Of a stretch of 7,136 bases of DNA, positions 6,859-7,136 are shown piece by piece. Source of the stretch: CAZQYC01 sp043746555 (GTDB taxonomy: Bacteria > Pseudomonadota > Gammaproteobacteria > Steroidobacterales > Steroidobacteraceae). The notes under the pieces were generated by a model. That model was not told the origin of the DNA. It worked only from the letters and a program-made list of their open reading frames with translations, and did no database searches. Location: the NCBI GenBank assembly GCA_043746555.1, contig JAYTQU010000372.1, positions 1 through 7,136 on the forward strand, in the 5' to 3' direction. The stretch's first letter is position 1. Every line of letters begins with the position of its first letter. The position numbers were made by a program, and so were the translations under genes.

Positions 6859-6887
6859 ATAATAAATTAAGCGTAGCTTAGTGTTGG
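6859..6887 (-). promoter_or_regulatory. Candidate sigma70 promoter for the importer operon (weak)
   Basis: On the minus strand CCAACA (6887-6882, 3 of 6 matches to TTGACA) is followed after 17 bases by TATTAT (6864-6859, 5 of 6 matches to TATAAT). A transcript would begin near 6852 and give a leader of about 28 bases before the GTG at 6824. The inverted repeat at 6868-6880 lies between the two boxes, where a repressor could bind. A second, poorer pair, TTGTAG (6948-6943) with TATACC (6925-6920), also has 17-base spacing. Confidence 0.3.
6868..6880. repeat. Short perfect inverted repeat, possible operator half-sites
   Basis: TAAGC and GCTTA flank a 3-base centre (GTA). The element sits inside the spacer of the candidate promoter, so it could be an operator. 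With only 5 paired bases it could equally be chance, and as an RNA hairpin it would be too weak to terminate transcription. Confidence 0.25.
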
Positions 6888-6942
6888 CCCTTCGTCGTGT
6901 AAATTCTTGTACCTTTCATGGTATAGCGATTACAGTTTCCCG

Positions 6943-7136
6943 CTACAACAGTGTCACTTGCGTCGCCAAGTGCATGCGATCGCCTTTGGCGGAACTCAGA
7001 CTGATGTCGGTCTGTTGATTGCTACTCAGACAGCGAAAGATCACATTGCTGGGAAGATAGAGCGGTAATTTAAATTGCGTGTCGATTTGAATCGGCGCCG
7101 ACGGCAGATGCAGTGCAGCCTCGCCCAAACTGCGCG
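6943..7136 (-). CDS. C-terminal end of an unidentified protein, possibly MaoC-like dehydratase (cut by right edge)
   Basis: An open minus-strand frame enters from the right edge and ends at TAG (6945-6943), giving the last 64 residues of a protein whose start lies outside the window. The visible tail contains IQIDTQFKLPLYLPSNVIFRC followed by SAKGDRMHLATQVTLL at the end. The alternating hydrophobic pattern, the Phe-Lys-x-Pro-Leu-x-Leu-Pro-Ser turn, and the Gly-Asp-x-x-His-Leu segment near the terminus resemble the final strands of MaoC-type hot-dog dehydratases or acyl dehydratases. That is recognition from memory of family style, not a firm assignment; no catalytic motif lies in the visible part. 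A TTG at 7128 could act as a start for a 61-residue peptide, but the frame stays open beyond it, so truncation by the window edge is the simpler reading. It lies 118 bases upstream of the binding-protein gene on the same strand, and whether it belongs to the same operon is unclear. Confidence 0.45.
   Translation of the reverse strand, partial: RSLGEAALHLPSAPIQIDTQFKLPLYLPSNVIFRCLSSNQQTDISLSSAKGDRMHLATQVTLL

Larger units (their letters stand above)
6826..6942 (-). other. Intergenic region, probable control region of the importer operon
   Basis: This 117-base gap is the only sizeable non-coding interval in the window. It is AT-richer than its surroundings around 6841-6880. It holds the ribosome site GAGGA (6832-6828 region), two weak sigma70-like boxes, and two short inverted repeats: TAAGC-GTA-GCTTA at 6868-6880, and TACC with GGTA around a 6-base loop at 6910-6923. 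Neither stem is strong enough, nor followed by a U-run in the gene direction, to call a Rho-independent terminator for the upstream gene. Read-through from the right-hand gene therefore cannot be excluded. Confidence 0.55.

Noticed and set aside
6868..6923. Rho-independent terminator for the gene at the right edge
   Set aside because: The two inverted repeats have stems of only 4-5 bases and no proper U-run after them in the gene direction.
1..7136. Mobile element, CRISPR array, phage or defence genes
   Set aside because: I saw no transposase, integrase, terminal inverted repeats, target duplications or spaced repeats; all genes are colinear housekeeping-type transport and enzyme families.

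Overview
All genes supported in this window lie on the minus strand and read from right to left. Base composition is moderate (about mid-50s percent GC by eye). The proteins look like those of a Gram-negative proteobacterium, probably gamma- or betaproteobacterial. No rRNA, tRNA or phylogenetic marker gene is present, so that placement is inference from protein style only.

The core is a complete peptide-type (Dpp/Opp family) ABC importer in the usual A-B-C-D-F order. It consists of a family 5 solute-binding protein (5232-6824), two membrane permeases (4294-5211 and 3449-4297) and two ATPases (2473-3444 and 1517-2476). Two further genes follow with the same orientation and tight spacing. One encodes a soluble CapA-type protein of the metallophosphatase superfamily (382-1506). 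The other is the first 119 codons of an MmgE/PrpD-family enzyme that runs off the left edge (1-358). At the right edge, the last 64 codons of another minus-strand gene end at 6943. That C-terminus resembles a MaoC-type hot-dog dehydratase, but the match is tentative.

The junctions indicate one transcription unit. There are two ATGA stop/start overlaps, one gap of 4 bases, one gap of 20 bases, one stop codon embedded in the next gene's Shine-Dalgarno sequence, and one gap of 23 bases that contains a 9-base direct repeat. The only gap large enough for a main promoter is the 117-base interval 6826-6942, upstream of the binding-protein gene; two weak sigma70-like candidates are visible there.

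Together the genes suggest an uptake-and-processing unit. The binding protein captures a peptide-like or polycarboxylate-like solute in the periplasm and the BCDF complex imports it. The CapA-like hydrolase and the MmgE/PrpD enzyme may then act on the imported compound in the cytoplasm. The substrate cannot be read from the sequence. The least-explained part is the CapA-like protein, which lacks a membrane anchor and departs from the family consensus at several motif positions. I see no mobile element, CRISPR array, RNA gene or strong terminator.
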